DNA of 64,000 nt from Mesorhizobium loti CJ3sym (GTDB lineage Bacteria; Pseudomonadota; Alphaproteobacteria; Rhizobiales; Rhizobiaceae), in contig NZ_AXAL01000022.1 in the NCBI RefSeq assembly GCF_000472785.1, positions 38,590-102,589 of the forward strand. Direction: 5' to 3'. A program made the translations under genes and the position numbers. A model generated the notes under the pieces. The model was given only the letters and a program-made list of their open reading frames with translations. It was not told the DNA's origin and made no database searches. This document shows, piece by piece, positions 35,116 to 43,482 of this stretch (within the stretch, counting starts at the first letter, position 1; every line of letters starts with the position of its first letter).

Positions 35116-35886
35116 ATGCGAAATCTTCTACTTTCCGTCGCCACAGTCCTCATGGCCGGAGCAACAATTGTCGCACCCGCCCAATCAGCTCAACTGCCCA
35201 AGGGGGCGGCTCATAATATCGTGCTCGTCCACGGCGCTTTCGTCGACCAGACAAGCTGGAAGCCTGTCGCCGACATCCTCACGAAGAAGGGCTACAACGT
35301 AACGCTCGTTGAAAATCCGCTCACCTCTCTCGAAGCGGACGTTGATGCCACCAAACAGGCGCTCGCGAAACAAAACGGCAAGACCGTTCTCGTTGGCCAC
35401 TCCTGGGGCGGCGTTGTCATTACGCAAGCAGGTGACGATCCGAAGGTCTCGGCGCTCGTCTATGTCTCCGCATTCGCGCCCGACGTAGGACAATCCCTTG
35501 CCATCCTGGCAAAGAGCGGTCCGGCAACCGAAGGCGGCGCGGCGATTCACCCCGACGAAAAGGGTAACCTCTACATCGATCCCAAAGTGTTTCCTTCGGC
35601 AGTTGCGGCCGACCTTCCTCCGGAGATCGCCGAATCCCTGGCAAACCATCAGCTCCCGTTGAACCACACGGCGTTCGAGGCTCCCGTCGATAAGGCAGCC
35701 TGGCACGACAAGCCGACGTTCTATGTGGTCAGCACGAAGGACAAGGTAATCGCACCCGAGGTCCAGAGGATGTTCGCCAACAGAATGAAGGCCCAGACGA
35801 CAGAGGTTGCGGGCAGCCACGCCTCCCTCGTCGTCCATGCGAGGGAAGTCGCCGCGGTGATTGAAAAGGCCGCACTCGTGAAGTGA
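35116..35886 (+). CDS. secreted alpha/beta hydrolase
   Basis: The 256-residue protein has a signal peptide (LLLSVATVLMAGATIVAPAQ). The alpha/beta fold shows the oxyanion HG in NIVLVHGAFVDQTSW, nucleophile serine in VLVGHSWGGVVITQAG and catalytic histidine in VAGSHASLVVH. The acid residue is likely the aspartate in VVSTKDKVIAPEVQ. It belongs to the group of small EstC/salicylate-esterase-like hydrolases. GACAGGAG stands eight bases before the ATG. It is divergent from the AraC-type gene, and a strong hairpin follows its stop. Confidence 0.87.
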   Translation: MRNLLLSVATVLMAGATIVAPAQSAQLPKGAAHNIVLVHGAFVDQTSWKPVADILTKKGYNVTLVENPLTSLEADVDATKQALAKQNGKTVLVGHSWGGVVITQAGDDPKVSALVYVSAFAPDVGQSLAILAKSGPATEGGAAIHPDEKGNLYIDPKVFPSAVAADLPPEIAESLANHQLPLNHTAFEAPVDKAAWHDKPTFYVVSTKDKVIAPEVQRMFANRMKAQTTEVAGSHASLVVHAREVAAVIEKAALVK

Positions 35887-35893
35887 CGATACC

Positions 35894-35919
35894 GCTCCCG
35901 GCACTTTCGTGCCGGGAGC
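35894..35919 (+). terminator. hairpin, probable transcription terminator of the hydrolase gene
   Basis: GCTCCCGGCAC and GTGCCGGGAGC form an 11-bp perfect stem with a TTTC loop, starting eight bases after the stop codon. There is no T-tract after it, so intrinsic termination is not certain. It could also protect the mRNA end. Confidence 0.6.
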
Positions 35920-36038
35920 ACCACGCGTGCTCGGCGGACTGAGGAATGCCTTACAATCTTGTTACGCGAATGCGCGTACTAAGCTCATGATGACGCGCGG
36001 GCGTATGTGAGGGACCTCCAGCGTGAGAGGCGCGGGAA

Positions 36039-36938
36039 TCAAGCCGCCTTCTTCATCCCGGCCAGCGTATCCGCCACGACCTCGCCGAACGACGATGGCG
36101 TCGGCACGATGACGACGCCCGCCTCCTTCAGGATCTCCACCTTCTCTTGCGCCGATTCGCCGAAGGCCGAGATGATGGCGCCGGCGTGGCCCATGCGGCG
36201 GCCCTTTGGGGCGGAGAGGCCGGCAATGTAGGCGATCAGGGGCTTGCGCATGTTGTCGCGCGCCCAGATCGCGGCTTCGGCTTCCTGTGGGCCGCCGATT
36301 TCGCCGATCATCACCACCGCGTCGGTGTCGTCGTCCTGCTCGAACAGCTTCAGCATGTCCTTGAAGGAGGAGCCATTGATCGGGTCGCCGCCGATGCCGA
36401 CGCTGGTCGACACGCCGATGCCGAGCGCCTTCATCTGCGAGGCGGCCTCGTAGCCCAGCGTGCCCGAACGGCCAACGATGCCGACGCGGCCGGGAAGGTA
36501 GATGCTGCCCGGCATGATACCCATCAGCGCCTGTCCGGGCGTGATGACGCCGGCACAATTCGGCCCGATCAGCCGCATTCGGTCCTCGTAGCGGTAGCGC
36601 AGCATGTAGCGCTTGACCTGCATCATGTCCTGCGAAGGGATGCCGTCGGTGATGCAGACGCAGAGTTTTATGCCGGCGTCCGCTGCCTCCATGATCGAAT
36701 CGGCGGCGAAGGGCGGCGGCACGAAGACGATGCTGGCCTCCGCGCGGGTCTCGCGTACCGCGCCCTTGACTGTGTTGAAGACGGGCAGGCCGAGATGCTT
36801 CTGGCCGCCCTTGCCGGGTGTGACGCCGCCGACGAGCTTGCTGCCATAGCGCTTCATGTCCTCGGCATGGAAGCTGCCGATCTTGCCGGTAAAACCCTGG
36901 ACGATGACGCGGGTGCTGCGATTGAGCAGGATTGCCAT
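36039..36938 (-). CDS. mtkB: malate thiokinase (malate-CoA ligase) alpha subunit
   Basis: The 299-residue subunit of the succinyl-CoA synthetase alpha family shows VIVQGFTGKIGSFHAEDM, LIGPNCAGVITPG, GIVGRSGTLGYEA, GIGGDPINGSSF and the phosphohistidine in GRRMGHAGAI. Together with the beta subunit upstream it ligates CoA to a dicarboxylate. The malyl-CoA lyase and serine-glyoxylate aminotransferase genes in the same operon point to malate rather than succinate as substrate, as in the serine cycle. Sequence alone cannot fully exclude succinyl-CoA synthetase activity. Confidence 0.87.
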   Translation of the reverse strand: MAILLNRSTRVIVQGFTGKIGSFHAEDMKRYGSKLVGGVTPGKGGQKHLGLPVFNTVKGAVRETRAEASIVFVPPPFAADSIMEAADAGIKLCVCITDGIPSQDMMQVKRYMLRYRYEDRMRLIGPNCAGVITPGQALMGIMPGSIYLPGRVGIVGRSGTLGYEAASQMKALGIGVSTSVGIGGDPINGSSFKDMLKLFEQDDDTDAVVMIGEIGGPQEAEAAIWARDNMRKPLIAYIAGLSAPKGRRMGHAGAIISAFGESAQEKVEILKEAGVVIVPTPSSFGEVVADTLAGMKKAA

Positions 36939-36952
36939 TTTTTCGACCTCCC

Positions 36953-38137
36953 TCAGGCTGCTTTTTTCTTGGCGGCCGCGCGCCAGGCGGCGACGGCTTT
37001 TTCGGCGGCTTCGGCCAGCGTGTCGGCAACAATCACCGCCTCGCCGGAATCGGCCAGGATACGGCGGCCTTCCTCGGCCTTCGTGCCGGAAAGCCGCACC
37101 ACCAGCGGCACGTTGACGCCGACCTCGCGTATCGCCTTGATGACGCCTTCGGCGACCCAGTCGCAGCGATTGATGCCGGCGAAGATGTTGACCAGGATGG
37201 TCTCGACATTCTTGTCGCCGAGCACGGCGCGGAAGGATTTCGCCACCCGTTCGGGCGAGGCGCCGCCGCCTATGTCGAGGAAATTGGCCGGCTCGCCGCC
37301 GGCGATCTTGATCATGTCCATGGTCGCCATGGCGAGACCAGCGCCGTTGATGATGCAGCCGATGTTGCCGTCCAGGCCGACATAGGAAAGGCCGCGGTCG
37401 CTGGCGAAGGTCTCGCGCGGATCTTCCTGGCTCTTGTCGCGCAGTTCCGAAATTTCCGGCCGCCGGAACAGCGCATTCTCGTCGAACGACATCTTGGCGT
37501 CGAGCGCGATCAGATTGCCGTCGCGGGTCACCACCAGCGGATTGATCTCCAGCATCGAGGCGTCGTAATCGCGAAAGACCTGGTAGCAGCTGAAGATAGT
37601 CTCGGTCGCCTTGCCGATCAGATTGTGGTCGAGGCCAAGCCCGAAGGCGATCTCGCGTGCCTGGAAACGTTGCATGCCGACGCCGGGATCGACCGATGTG
37701 CGCAGGATGGAATCGGGCGCCTTTTCGACGATGTCCTCGATTTCCATGCCGCCGGCGGCCGACGCCACGATCATGACGCGCTCTTCCTTGCGGTCGAGGA
37801 CAAAGCCGACATAGAGTTCCTGCGCGATGTCGACGGCCTCCTCGAGATAGAGCCTGGAGATCAGCTTGCCGCGCGGGCCGGTCTGCTGGGTCACCAGCTT
37901 GCGCCCCAGCATCGCTTCGGCCGCGTTGGAGATTTCCTCGTCATTGGCGCAGAGCTTGATGCCGCCAGCCTTGCCGCGGGCGCCGGAATGCACCTGCGCC
38001 TTCAAGACCCATTTGCTGCCGCCGATCTCGCGCGCCCGGTAAGTCGCCTGCTCGGGGCTGTAGGCCAGTCCGCCGCGCGGCACATGCACGCCGTGGCGGG
38101 CGAGCAGTTCCTTGGCCTGATATTCATGTATGTCCAT
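36953..38137 (-). CDS. mtkA: malate thiokinase beta subunit
   Basis: The 394-residue ATP-grasp subunit has MDIHEYQAKELLARHGV at the start, WVLKAQVHSGARGKAGGIK in the ATP-grasp domain, ASMLEINPLVVT, and CIINGAGLAMATMD with DIGGGASPERV in the CoA-ligase domain. It pairs with mtkB, 14 bases downstream. The beta subunit of normal succinyl-CoA synthetase shares this plan. The assignment as malate-specific relies on the neighbours mcl (37 bases upstream) and sgaA. Confidence 0.87.
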   Translation of the reverse strand: MDIHEYQAKELLARHGVHVPRGGLAYSPEQATYRAREIGGSKWVLKAQVHSGARGKAGGIKLCANDEEISNAAEAMLGRKLVTQQTGPRGKLISRLYLEEAVDIAQELYVGFVLDRKEERVMIVASAAGGMEIEDIVEKAPDSILRTSVDPGVGMQRFQAREIAFGLGLDHNLIGKATETIFSCYQVFRDYDASMLEINPLVVTRDGNLIALDAKMSFDENALFRRPEISELRDKSQEDPRETFASDRGLSYVGLDGNIGCIINGAGLAMATMDMIKIAGGEPANFLDIGGGASPERVAKSFRAVLGDKNVETILVNIFAGINRCDWVAEGVIKAIREVGVNVPLVVRLSGTKAEEGRRILADSGEAVIVADTLAEAAEKAVAAWRAAAKKKAA

Positions 38138-38174
38138 TTTGTTCTCCCTGAACAGTCAATGCGTGGCGCGGTCG

Positions 38175-39128
38175 TTAGCTAATCAGTTGGCCGGCGCGTT
38201 CGATGGCCTCGTTGACCACCAAGACATTCCTCGCCATGCGCTCCGACGCAGCGTCGATCATCTTGCCATCGAGTGCGGCCGCTCCCTTGCCCTGCGCCTC
38301 GGCCTCCTTCAGCACTTCGAGAATGCGTCTGGCGCGGGTGACCTCCTTTTCCGGCGGCGAGAACACGTCGTTGGCGAGCGCAATCTGCGACGGGTGGATT
38401 GCCCATTTGCCTTCGATGCCAAGCGCCGCGGCGCGTCTTGCCGCGGCCTTGTAGCCTTCCGGGTCAGAGAAATCGCCGAATGGCCCGTCAATCGCGCGCA
38501 GGCCATAGGCGCGGCAGGCAACCGTCATGCGCGACAGCGCGAAATGCCACTGGTCGCCGGGATAGTCGGGGTTGAGGCCGCCAATGTTGACGGTGCGCGC
38601 CTTGCAGCTCGCGGCATAGTCGGCGACGCCGAAATGCATCGCTTCCAGCCGTCCTGATGTGGCGGCAATGGCCTCGACATTGGCCATGCCGAGCGCCGTC
38701 TCGATCAGCGCCTCAAGGCCGACGCGGGTCTTGAAACCCTTTGCCATCTCGATCTGGTTGACCATGGCCTCGACCATATAGAGATCGGCCGGCACGCCGA
38801 CCTTCGGCACCAGTATGGTGTCGAGACGGTCGCCGGCCTGTTCCATCACGTCGACCACGTCGCGGTACATGTAGTGGGTGTCGAGCCCGTTGACGCGCAC
38901 CGACACGGTCTTGCCCTTGGCGCGCCAGTCGATGTCGTTGAGCGCCTGGATGATGTTCCTGCGGGCGCGTTCCTTGTCGGGCGGGGCGACCGCGTCCTCG
39001 ATGTCGAGGAAGACGAAGTCGGCGGCGCTGTTGGCCGCCTTGTCGATCATCTCCGGGCTGGAGCCGGGAACCGCCAGCTCGCTGCGCTGCAGCCGGAGTT
39101 TCTTCAGATGGTTGATGGTGTGGCTCAT
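38175..39128 (-). CDS. mcl: malyl-CoA lyase (CitE-like family)
   Basis: The 317-residue HpcH/HpaI aldolase-fold lyase cleaves malyl-CoA to acetyl-CoA and glyoxylate. Motifs are LRLQRSELAVPGSSPEM, VFLDIEDAVAPPDKERAR, TILVPKVGVPADLYMVEAMV, LEALIETALGMANVEAIA, HFGVADYAASC and KWAIHPSQIALAND. These match Mcl/McL1 enzymes rather than citrate lyase beta. GGGGGAG lies before the ATG. It lies between sgaA (13 bases) and mtkA in a four-gene operon, which completes the step after malate thiokinase in the serine cycle. Confidence 0.9.
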   Translation of the reverse strand: MSHTINHLKKLRLQRSELAVPGSSPEMIDKAANSAADFVFLDIEDAVAPPDKERARRNIIQALNDIDWRAKGKTVSVRVNGLDTHYMYRDVVDVMEQAGDRLDTILVPKVGVPADLYMVEAMVNQIEMAKGFKTRVGLEALIETALGMANVEAIAATSGRLEAMHFGVADYAASCKARTVNIGGLNPDYPGDQWHFALSRMTVACRAYGLRAIDGPFGDFSDPEGYKAAARRAAALGIEGKWAIHPSQIALANDVFSPPEKEVTRARRILEVLKEAEAQGKGAAALDGKMIDAASERMARNVLVVNEAIERAGQLIS

Positions 39129-39141
39129 CGTCGGCTCCCCC

Positions 39142-40332
39142 TCAGGCCGCTTCGGCGACCGGCACGGCGGCCGAGGCGCGGAAATGCTGGATGGCGGCGC
39201 CGACGCCCGAGCCCGGCGCCAGCCGCGCGCCGCAGTCGAGCAGCGCCATTTCGGCCGCCGACAGCGAGGCCAGCACCATCACCTCGTTCAGCCAGCCGAG
39301 ATGGCCGATGCGGAACACCTTGCCGAACACCTTGTTGAGGCCACCGCCGAGCGATGTCTGGTAGGTGCCGTAGGCGCGCTTGACGACGTCACCGCTGTCG
39401 ATGCCATCCGGCACCAGGATGGCGCTGACCGTATCGGAGTGCCATTTCGGCGCCCTGGCGCAGAGTTTCAGGCCCCAGGCGTCGACCGCCTTGCGCACGC
39501 CTTCGGCGAGGCGATGGTGACGGGCAAAGATGGTGTCCAGCCCTTCCTCGGCGATCAGGTCGAGCGAGGCGCGCAGGCCGCGTAAGAGCTGTGTAGCCGG
39601 CGTATAAGGAAAATAGCCGGCATCGTTGGCGCGGATCATGTCTTCGAAGGAGAAGAAGCAGCGCCTGTGGGTGGCGCTCCTCGAAGCGACAAGCGCCTTC
39701 CGGCTAACCGAGAGGAAGCCGAGGCCGGCCGGCAGCATGAAACCCTTCTGCGAGCCGCTGACGGCGCAGTCGACGCCCCATTCTTCCTGGCGGAAATCGA
39801 TCGAGCCGGTCGACGACACGCCGTCGACGAAGAGCAAAGCAGGGTGGTGTGCGTCGTCGAGCGCTGCGCGGCAGCCGGCGACGTCGCTGGTCACACCGGT
39901 CGCCGTTTCGTTCTGGGTGCAGAAGATGGCCTTGATGCGGTGCGCCTTGTCGGCCTTCAGCCGCTCTGCGTAGAGCTCGAGCGGGACGCCGGTGCCCCAT
40001 TCGCAGTCGATGACATCGACCTCGAAGCCAAGCCGCTCGGCCATGTCGACCCACAGATGCGAGAACTGGCCGAAGCGCGACATCAGCACGCGGTCGCCGG
40101 GGCTGAGCACATTGGTCATCGCCGCTTCCCAGGCGCCGGTGCCGGAGGACGGGTAGATGAAGACGCGGCCGGTCTCGTTCTTGAAAACCTTTTTGATGTC
40201 CTCGAACAGCGGCAAAGTGAGATCGGGGAAGGATGCGGCGCGCATGTCCTCCATCGGCAGGTTCATCGCCTGCCGGACCTGTTCGGGAATGTTGGTCGGC
40301 CCGGGAATGAAAAGATGGGTGAAACCGGCCAT
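39142..40332 (-). CDS. sgaA: serine-glyoxylate aminotransferase
   Basis: The 396-residue class V aminotransferase has HLFIPGPTNIPEQVRQAMN at the start, YPSSGTGAWEAAMTNVLSPG, the PLP aspartate in LLFVDGVSSTGSIDFR, and lysine in AVSGSQKGFMLPAGLGFL. It converts serine and glyoxylate to hydroxypyruvate and glycine, opening the serine cycle; alanine-glyoxylate activity is common in relatives. AGGAGGAG precedes the ATG. It is the first gene of the mcl-mtkA-mtkB operon and lies downstream of a LuxR-type regulator on the same strand, with a palindrome in the gap. Confidence 0.9.
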   Translation of the reverse strand: MAGFTHLFIPGPTNIPEQVRQAMNLPMEDMRAASFPDLTLPLFEDIKKVFKNETGRVFIYPSSGTGAWEAAMTNVLSPGDRVLMSRFGQFSHLWVDMAERLGFEVDVIDCEWGTGVPLELYAERLKADKAHRIKAIFCTQNETATGVTSDVAGCRAALDDAHHPALLFVDGVSSTGSIDFRQEEWGVDCAVSGSQKGFMLPAGLGFLSVSRKALVASRSATHRRCFFSFEDMIRANDAGYFPYTPATQLLRGLRASLDLIAEEGLDTIFARHHRLAEGVRKAVDAWGLKLCARAPKWHSDTVSAILVPDGIDSGDVVKRAYGTYQTSLGGGLNKVFGKVFRIGHLGWLNEVMVLASLSAAEMALLDCGARLAPGSGVGAAIQHFRASAAVPVAEAA

Positions 40333-40435
40333 GGTGCAAACTCCTCCTGATCCAGCAAAGCGGTGGTGGGGAGTTTCGTTTCGACGGCTAACGCCAACAA
40401 CACCTTGGCGGGTAACATCTCGCCGCGCGCGGGTG

Positions 40436-40449
40436 GGGTAGTCCTACCC
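40436..40449. promoter_or_regulatory. candidate operator upstream of sgaA
   Basis: GGGTAGTCCTACCC is an inverted repeat (six-base arms, two-base spacer) between the LuxR-type gene and sgaA, 104 bp before the sgaA start. A further CTACCC half-site follows at about 40457. CTACCC half-sites loosely resemble NarL-type heptamers. It is a candidate site for the neighbouring regulator, not a proven one. Confidence 0.45.
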
Positions 40450-40456
40450 GGTTCTC

Positions 40457-41125
40457 CTACCCGAAAGGCTGCTTCTGGGTACGCCGCTCCCGCGAATAGA
40501 GCGCGACGGCCATCGCCCGGTTGCGGACGTCGAGCTTGTCGTAGAGATTCTTGAGGTGGTACTTCACCGTGTTCTCGGAGATGCCGGTCCGCGTCGCGAT
40601 CTGCAGATTGGTCCAGCCATCCGAAAGCACCGCCAGCAACTCGCGCTCGCGCACCGTGAGCAGCGCCAGGGGCGTGTCGTTGACCTTGTTGATGTCGATG
40701 TAGGGGATGCAGATCCGCCCATGCGCGACGGCCAGGATCGTCTCGAAGATGATCGATGGGTCGTCGAACTGGAAACAGTAGCCCTGGGCCCCAAGGCGCA
40801 CGCACTGTTTCAGGATGCCGATGTCATGGTCGTTGGAAAAGACCGCGATGCGCACATTGAGCTTGCGGCTGTGGACCTCGGCCAGGACATCCGCCCCATC
40901 CATGTCGGCGAGCTTCCAACCGATCACGGCGACATCGAATTCGCCCGCCATTGCCAGTTCCAGGAAATGCCTGCCGCTCTGCACCGAAGCCAGGAGTTCG
41001 AAGCGCCCGTCACATTCCAGCATTTCGCGCAGAGCCGATACGACGAGCGGATTGCGTTCGGCGACGACCACGCGAACGCGCCGCTCCTCGATTTCCTTGT
41101 TCGCTGTCTGCGACCTGATCTTCAA
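40457..41125 (-). CDS. LuxR/NarL-type regulator with atypical receiver domain
   Basis: The protein of about 222 residues has a CheY-like N-terminal domain (VRVVVAERNPLVVSALREML) and a LuxR helix-turn-helix (LLTVRERELLAVLSDGWTNL, then QIATRTGISENTVKYHLKNL). The receiver lacks key residues. Where the phosphorylated aspartate should be, the strand reads FDVAVIGWKLADMDG with glycine. The beta-5 lysine is replaced in GAQGYCFQFDD. Phosphorylation control is therefore unlikely. A TTG at 41125 is chosen as start for length; a TTG at 41203 and a GTG nearer the domain are alternatives. It probably regulates the adjacent serine-cycle operon, perhaps by sensing a metabolite. Confidence 0.82.
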   Translation of the reverse strand: MKIRSQTANKEIEERRVRVVVAERNPLVVSALREMLECDGRFELLASVQSGRHFLELAMAGEFDVAVIGWKLADMDGADVLAEVHSRKLNVRIAVFSNDHDIGILKQCVRLGAQGYCFQFDDPSIIFETILAVAHGRICIPYIDINKVNDTPLALLTVRERELLAVLSDGWTNLQIATRTGISENTVKYHLKNLYDKLDVRNRAMAVALYSRERRTQKQPFG

Positions 41126-41521
41126 GGCTTTCCGGCTGTTCTGGTTTACGGTTAGGCGGGTCCAGCAACTGCCTGGACCTGCATCATGACAATTCTGCCT
41201 CAACCGTGCAGGGGTGCTCTTTCCCCAGCGACATCAGCTGTCGCGCCGGTTTGAAGCTGGAGCGCGTCGTCTTTTGATGTACTCCACGGGTCTGTGCCCG
41301 CACGAGAACGTCGCATCGATCGAAACCGGTGCCGATGGGCAAGGGTGTAGTTTTCCAGAAATTCCAGTGGGTTAGAGCGATGGGGCTGCGAAGTCGAATC
41401 GTTGCGTGTCCCGGTGTTTCTTCTGTTTTGCGCGCCGGACCCAGAACCGGTTTCCCCTTTTCGGGATCATGGTCTAGACCAGACAGATACCTTTTCGGAA
41501 TCCTGACGGCGGTAGGGGCTG
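41126..41521. other. intergenic region between the LuxR-type gene and mgtE
   Basis: No protein gene was seen. It contains the short repeat at 41436 and the leader of mgtE. No recognisable magnesium riboswitch could be made out by eye. Confidence 0.4.
41436..41471. repeat. short interspersed repeat of rhizobial type
   Basis: The stretch CCAGAACCGGTTTCCC followed by CTTTTCGGGATCATG has the form of a small interspersed repeat I recall from Mesorhizobium and related genomes (GATCCCGAAAAG with a nearby ACCGGTT). Only one copy was seen in this window, so the call is from memory of the motif. Confidence 0.4.
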
Positions 41522-42934
41522 GTGGAGGACAAGCAGACGATCTCCGCCAAGGCGGCTGACGACGCCCACGCCGACATCTATGGCGAGGACGGCGCCGTCC
41601 TGTCCTCCTTCCTGGCGCAGATCGGCGCGGCCATCGCCGACCGCGACACGCCGACGCTGAAGCGCGACGTCGACGACCTGCACCAGTCGGAACTCGGCGA
41701 TCTCATCGAGGCGCTACATCCCGAACAGCGTCGTGCCCTGGTCGAGCTTCTTGGCACGGACTTCGACTTTTCGGCGCTGACCGAGGTCGACGAGACGATC
41801 CGCCGCGACATCGTCGATCATCTGCCCAACGCGCAGATCGCCCAGGGCGTGCAGGAGCTCGATACCGACGACGCGGTCTACATTCTCGAAGACCTCGAAA
41901 AGGAAGACCAGGACGAGATCCTGTCGCAGCTGCCGTTCACCGAACGGATCAGGCTGCGCCGTTCGCTCGACTATCCCGAAGAGACGGCCGGTCGTCGCAT
42001 GCAGACGGAGTTCGTCGCGGTGCCGCCATTCTGGACCATCGGCCAGACCATCGACTACATGCGCGAAGACAAGAACCTGCCTGAGCGCTTCAGCCAGATA
42101 TTCGTCATCGACCCGACCTTCAAGCTGCTTGGCGCCATCGACCTCGACCAGATTCTGCGCACCAAGCGCACGGTCAAGGTTGGAGAGGTCATGCACGAGA
42201 CGCGCCACGCCATTCCGGCGACGATGGACCAGGAAGAAGCGGCGCGTGAGTTCGAGCAGTACGATCTTCTCTCCGCTGCCGTCGTCGACGAGAACGAGCG
42301 GCTGGTCGGCGTGCTGACCATCGACGATGTCGTCGACGTCATCCAGCAGGAGGCCGAGGAAGATCTGCTGCGCATGGGCGGCGTCGGCGACGAAGAGCTT
42401 TCCGACAGCATTCTCTCGACGTCGCGCTCGCGTGTTCCCTGGCTGCTGATCAATCTCTTGACCGCATTCCTGGCGGCTTCGGTGATCAGCCTGTTCGACC
42501 GCACGATCGAGCACATCGTGGCGCTTGCCGTGCTGATGCCGATCGTCGCCGGCATGGGCGGCAATGCCGGCTCGCAGACCATGACCGTCACCGTGCGGGC
42601 GCTGGCTACGAAGGACATCGACATCTACAATGCCGGCCGCATCATCCGCCGCGAAATGGGCGTCGGCTTCATCAACGGCTTCATCTTCGCTGTCCTGATT
42701 GGCCTTGTCGCGGCCGCCTGGTTCCGCGATCCCAATCTGGGCGGCATCATCGCGGCGGCGATGATCATCAACATGTTCGTGGCAGCACTTGCCGGCATCC
42801 TGATCCCGCTGCTGCTCGACCGGTTCAAGGTCGATCCAGCGGTTGCTTCTGCCGTCTTCGTCACCACGGTGACCGATGTCGTCGGCTTCTTCGCCTTCCT
42901 TGGTCTCGCCACATGGTGGTTCGCCGTGCCGTGA
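41522..42934 (+). CDS. mgtE: magnesium transporter MgtE
   Basis: The 470-residue protein has the full MgtE plan. An acidic helical N domain (LHQSELGDLIEALHPEQRRA) is followed by a pair of CBS domains (VIDPTFKLLGAIDLDQILR, AAVVDENERLVGVLTIDD). The plug helix EEAEEDLLRMGGVGD leads to five C-terminal membrane helices with VALAVLMPIVAGMGGNAGSQ. It is a Mg2+ channel gated by cytoplasmic Mg2+ binding to the N and CBS domains. The start is a GTG at 41522 behind TAGGGG. It stands alone in its transcription unit. Confidence 0.95.
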   Translation: MEDKQTISAKAADDAHADIYGEDGAVLSSFLAQIGAAIADRDTPTLKRDVDDLHQSELGDLIEALHPEQRRALVELLGTDFDFSALTEVDETIRRDIVDHLPNAQIAQGVQELDTDDAVYILEDLEKEDQDEILSQLPFTERIRLRRSLDYPEETAGRRMQTEFVAVPPFWTIGQTIDYMREDKNLPERFSQIFVIDPTFKLLGAIDLDQILRTKRTVKVGEVMHETRHAIPATMDQEEAAREFEQYDLLSAAVVDENERLVGVLTIDDVVDVIQQEAEEDLLRMGGVGDEELSDSILSTSRSRVPWLLINLLTAFLAASVISLFDRTIEHIVALAVLMPIVAGMGGNAGSQTMTVTVRALATKDIDIYNAGRIIRREMGVGFINGFIFAVLIGLVAAAWFRDPNLGGIIAAAMIINMFVAALAGILIPLLLDRFKVDPAVASAVFVTTVTDVVGFFAFLGLATWWFAVP

Positions 42935-42953
42935 AGGCCGAAGCATCTCCCAA

Positions 42954-42969
42954 TTGACTTTTACGTAAA
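42954..42969. promoter_or_regulatory. LiuR-like MerR-type operator
   Basis: TTGACTTTTACGTAAA includes the perfect palindrome TTTACGTAAA and matches the form of LiuR-type operators (paired ACGT in AT-rich flanks) known in proteobacteria. It also contains a good -35-like TTGACT. It lies about 120 bp before the MerR gene start, fitting autoregulation. Confidence 0.55.
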
Positions 42970-43087
42970 TGCCGTGCGAGGCTTGCGCGGGGTGCCATGT
43001 CGATTCCGCCATGGCACGGGTTTGGTTCGGGACGGAAGGGCGCGCCGCATGGTGATCGCCTTTGAATTCCGGCGTGCGGGAGTGACA

Positions 43088-43474
43088 ATGCGGGAATATT
43101 ATTCGATCACCGAGCTGACCCGCGAATTCGACGTGTCGACGCGGACGCTGCGGTTCTATGAGGATGAGGGGCTGGTGCAGCCGGTACGGCGTGGGCGTAC
43201 GCGGCTGTTTCGCCCGTCCGACCGCCATCTTATCCGGCAGATCATGCGCGGCAAGAGGCTCGGCTTCTCGATCAACGAGATCCGCGAAATCATCCAGATG
43301 TACAAGGAACCGCCCGGCGAGGTCGGTCAACTCAAGCTGATGATCAAGCGCATCGAGGAAAAGCGTGAGGATTTAAGGCAAAAGCGCCGCGACCTCGAGG
43401 AGACGCTGGCCGAACTCGACCAGGCCGAGGAATCCTGCGTCGAGCGGCTGGTGGAGCTCGGCGTCAACACCTGA
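43088..43474 (+). CDS. MerR-family transcriptional regulator, LiuR-like
   Basis: The 128-residue protein has the MerR winged helix at residues 4-75 (YSITELTREFDVSTRTLRFY, then EDEGLVQPVRRGRTRLF) and a coiled-coil dimer helix afterwards (MIKRIEEKREDLRQKRRDLE). There is no cysteine metal site, so it resembles LiuR-type regulators of branched-chain acyl-CoA catabolism. GGGAG lies seven bases before the ATG at 43088. No leucine degradation genes lie next to it here, so it must act at distant promoters or have another role. It converges on the methyltransferase-like gene with an eight-base gap. Confidence 0.85.
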   Translation: MREYYSITELTREFDVSTRTLRFYEDEGLVQPVRRGRTRLFRPSDRHLIRQIMRGKRLGFSINEIREIIQMYKEPPGEVGQLKLMIKRIEEKREDLRQKRRDLEETLAELDQAEESCVERLVELGVNT

Positions 43475-43482
43475 GCCGCTGT

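Noticed and set aside
36147..38182. Long plus-strand frames opposite mtkA and mtkB.
   Set aside because: They have no motifs and run antisense to well-supported enzymes.
41714..43330. A 538-codon open frame antisense to mgtE and merR.
   Set aside because: It is a shadow of high-GC coding sequence with no family features, and both genes underneath are clear.
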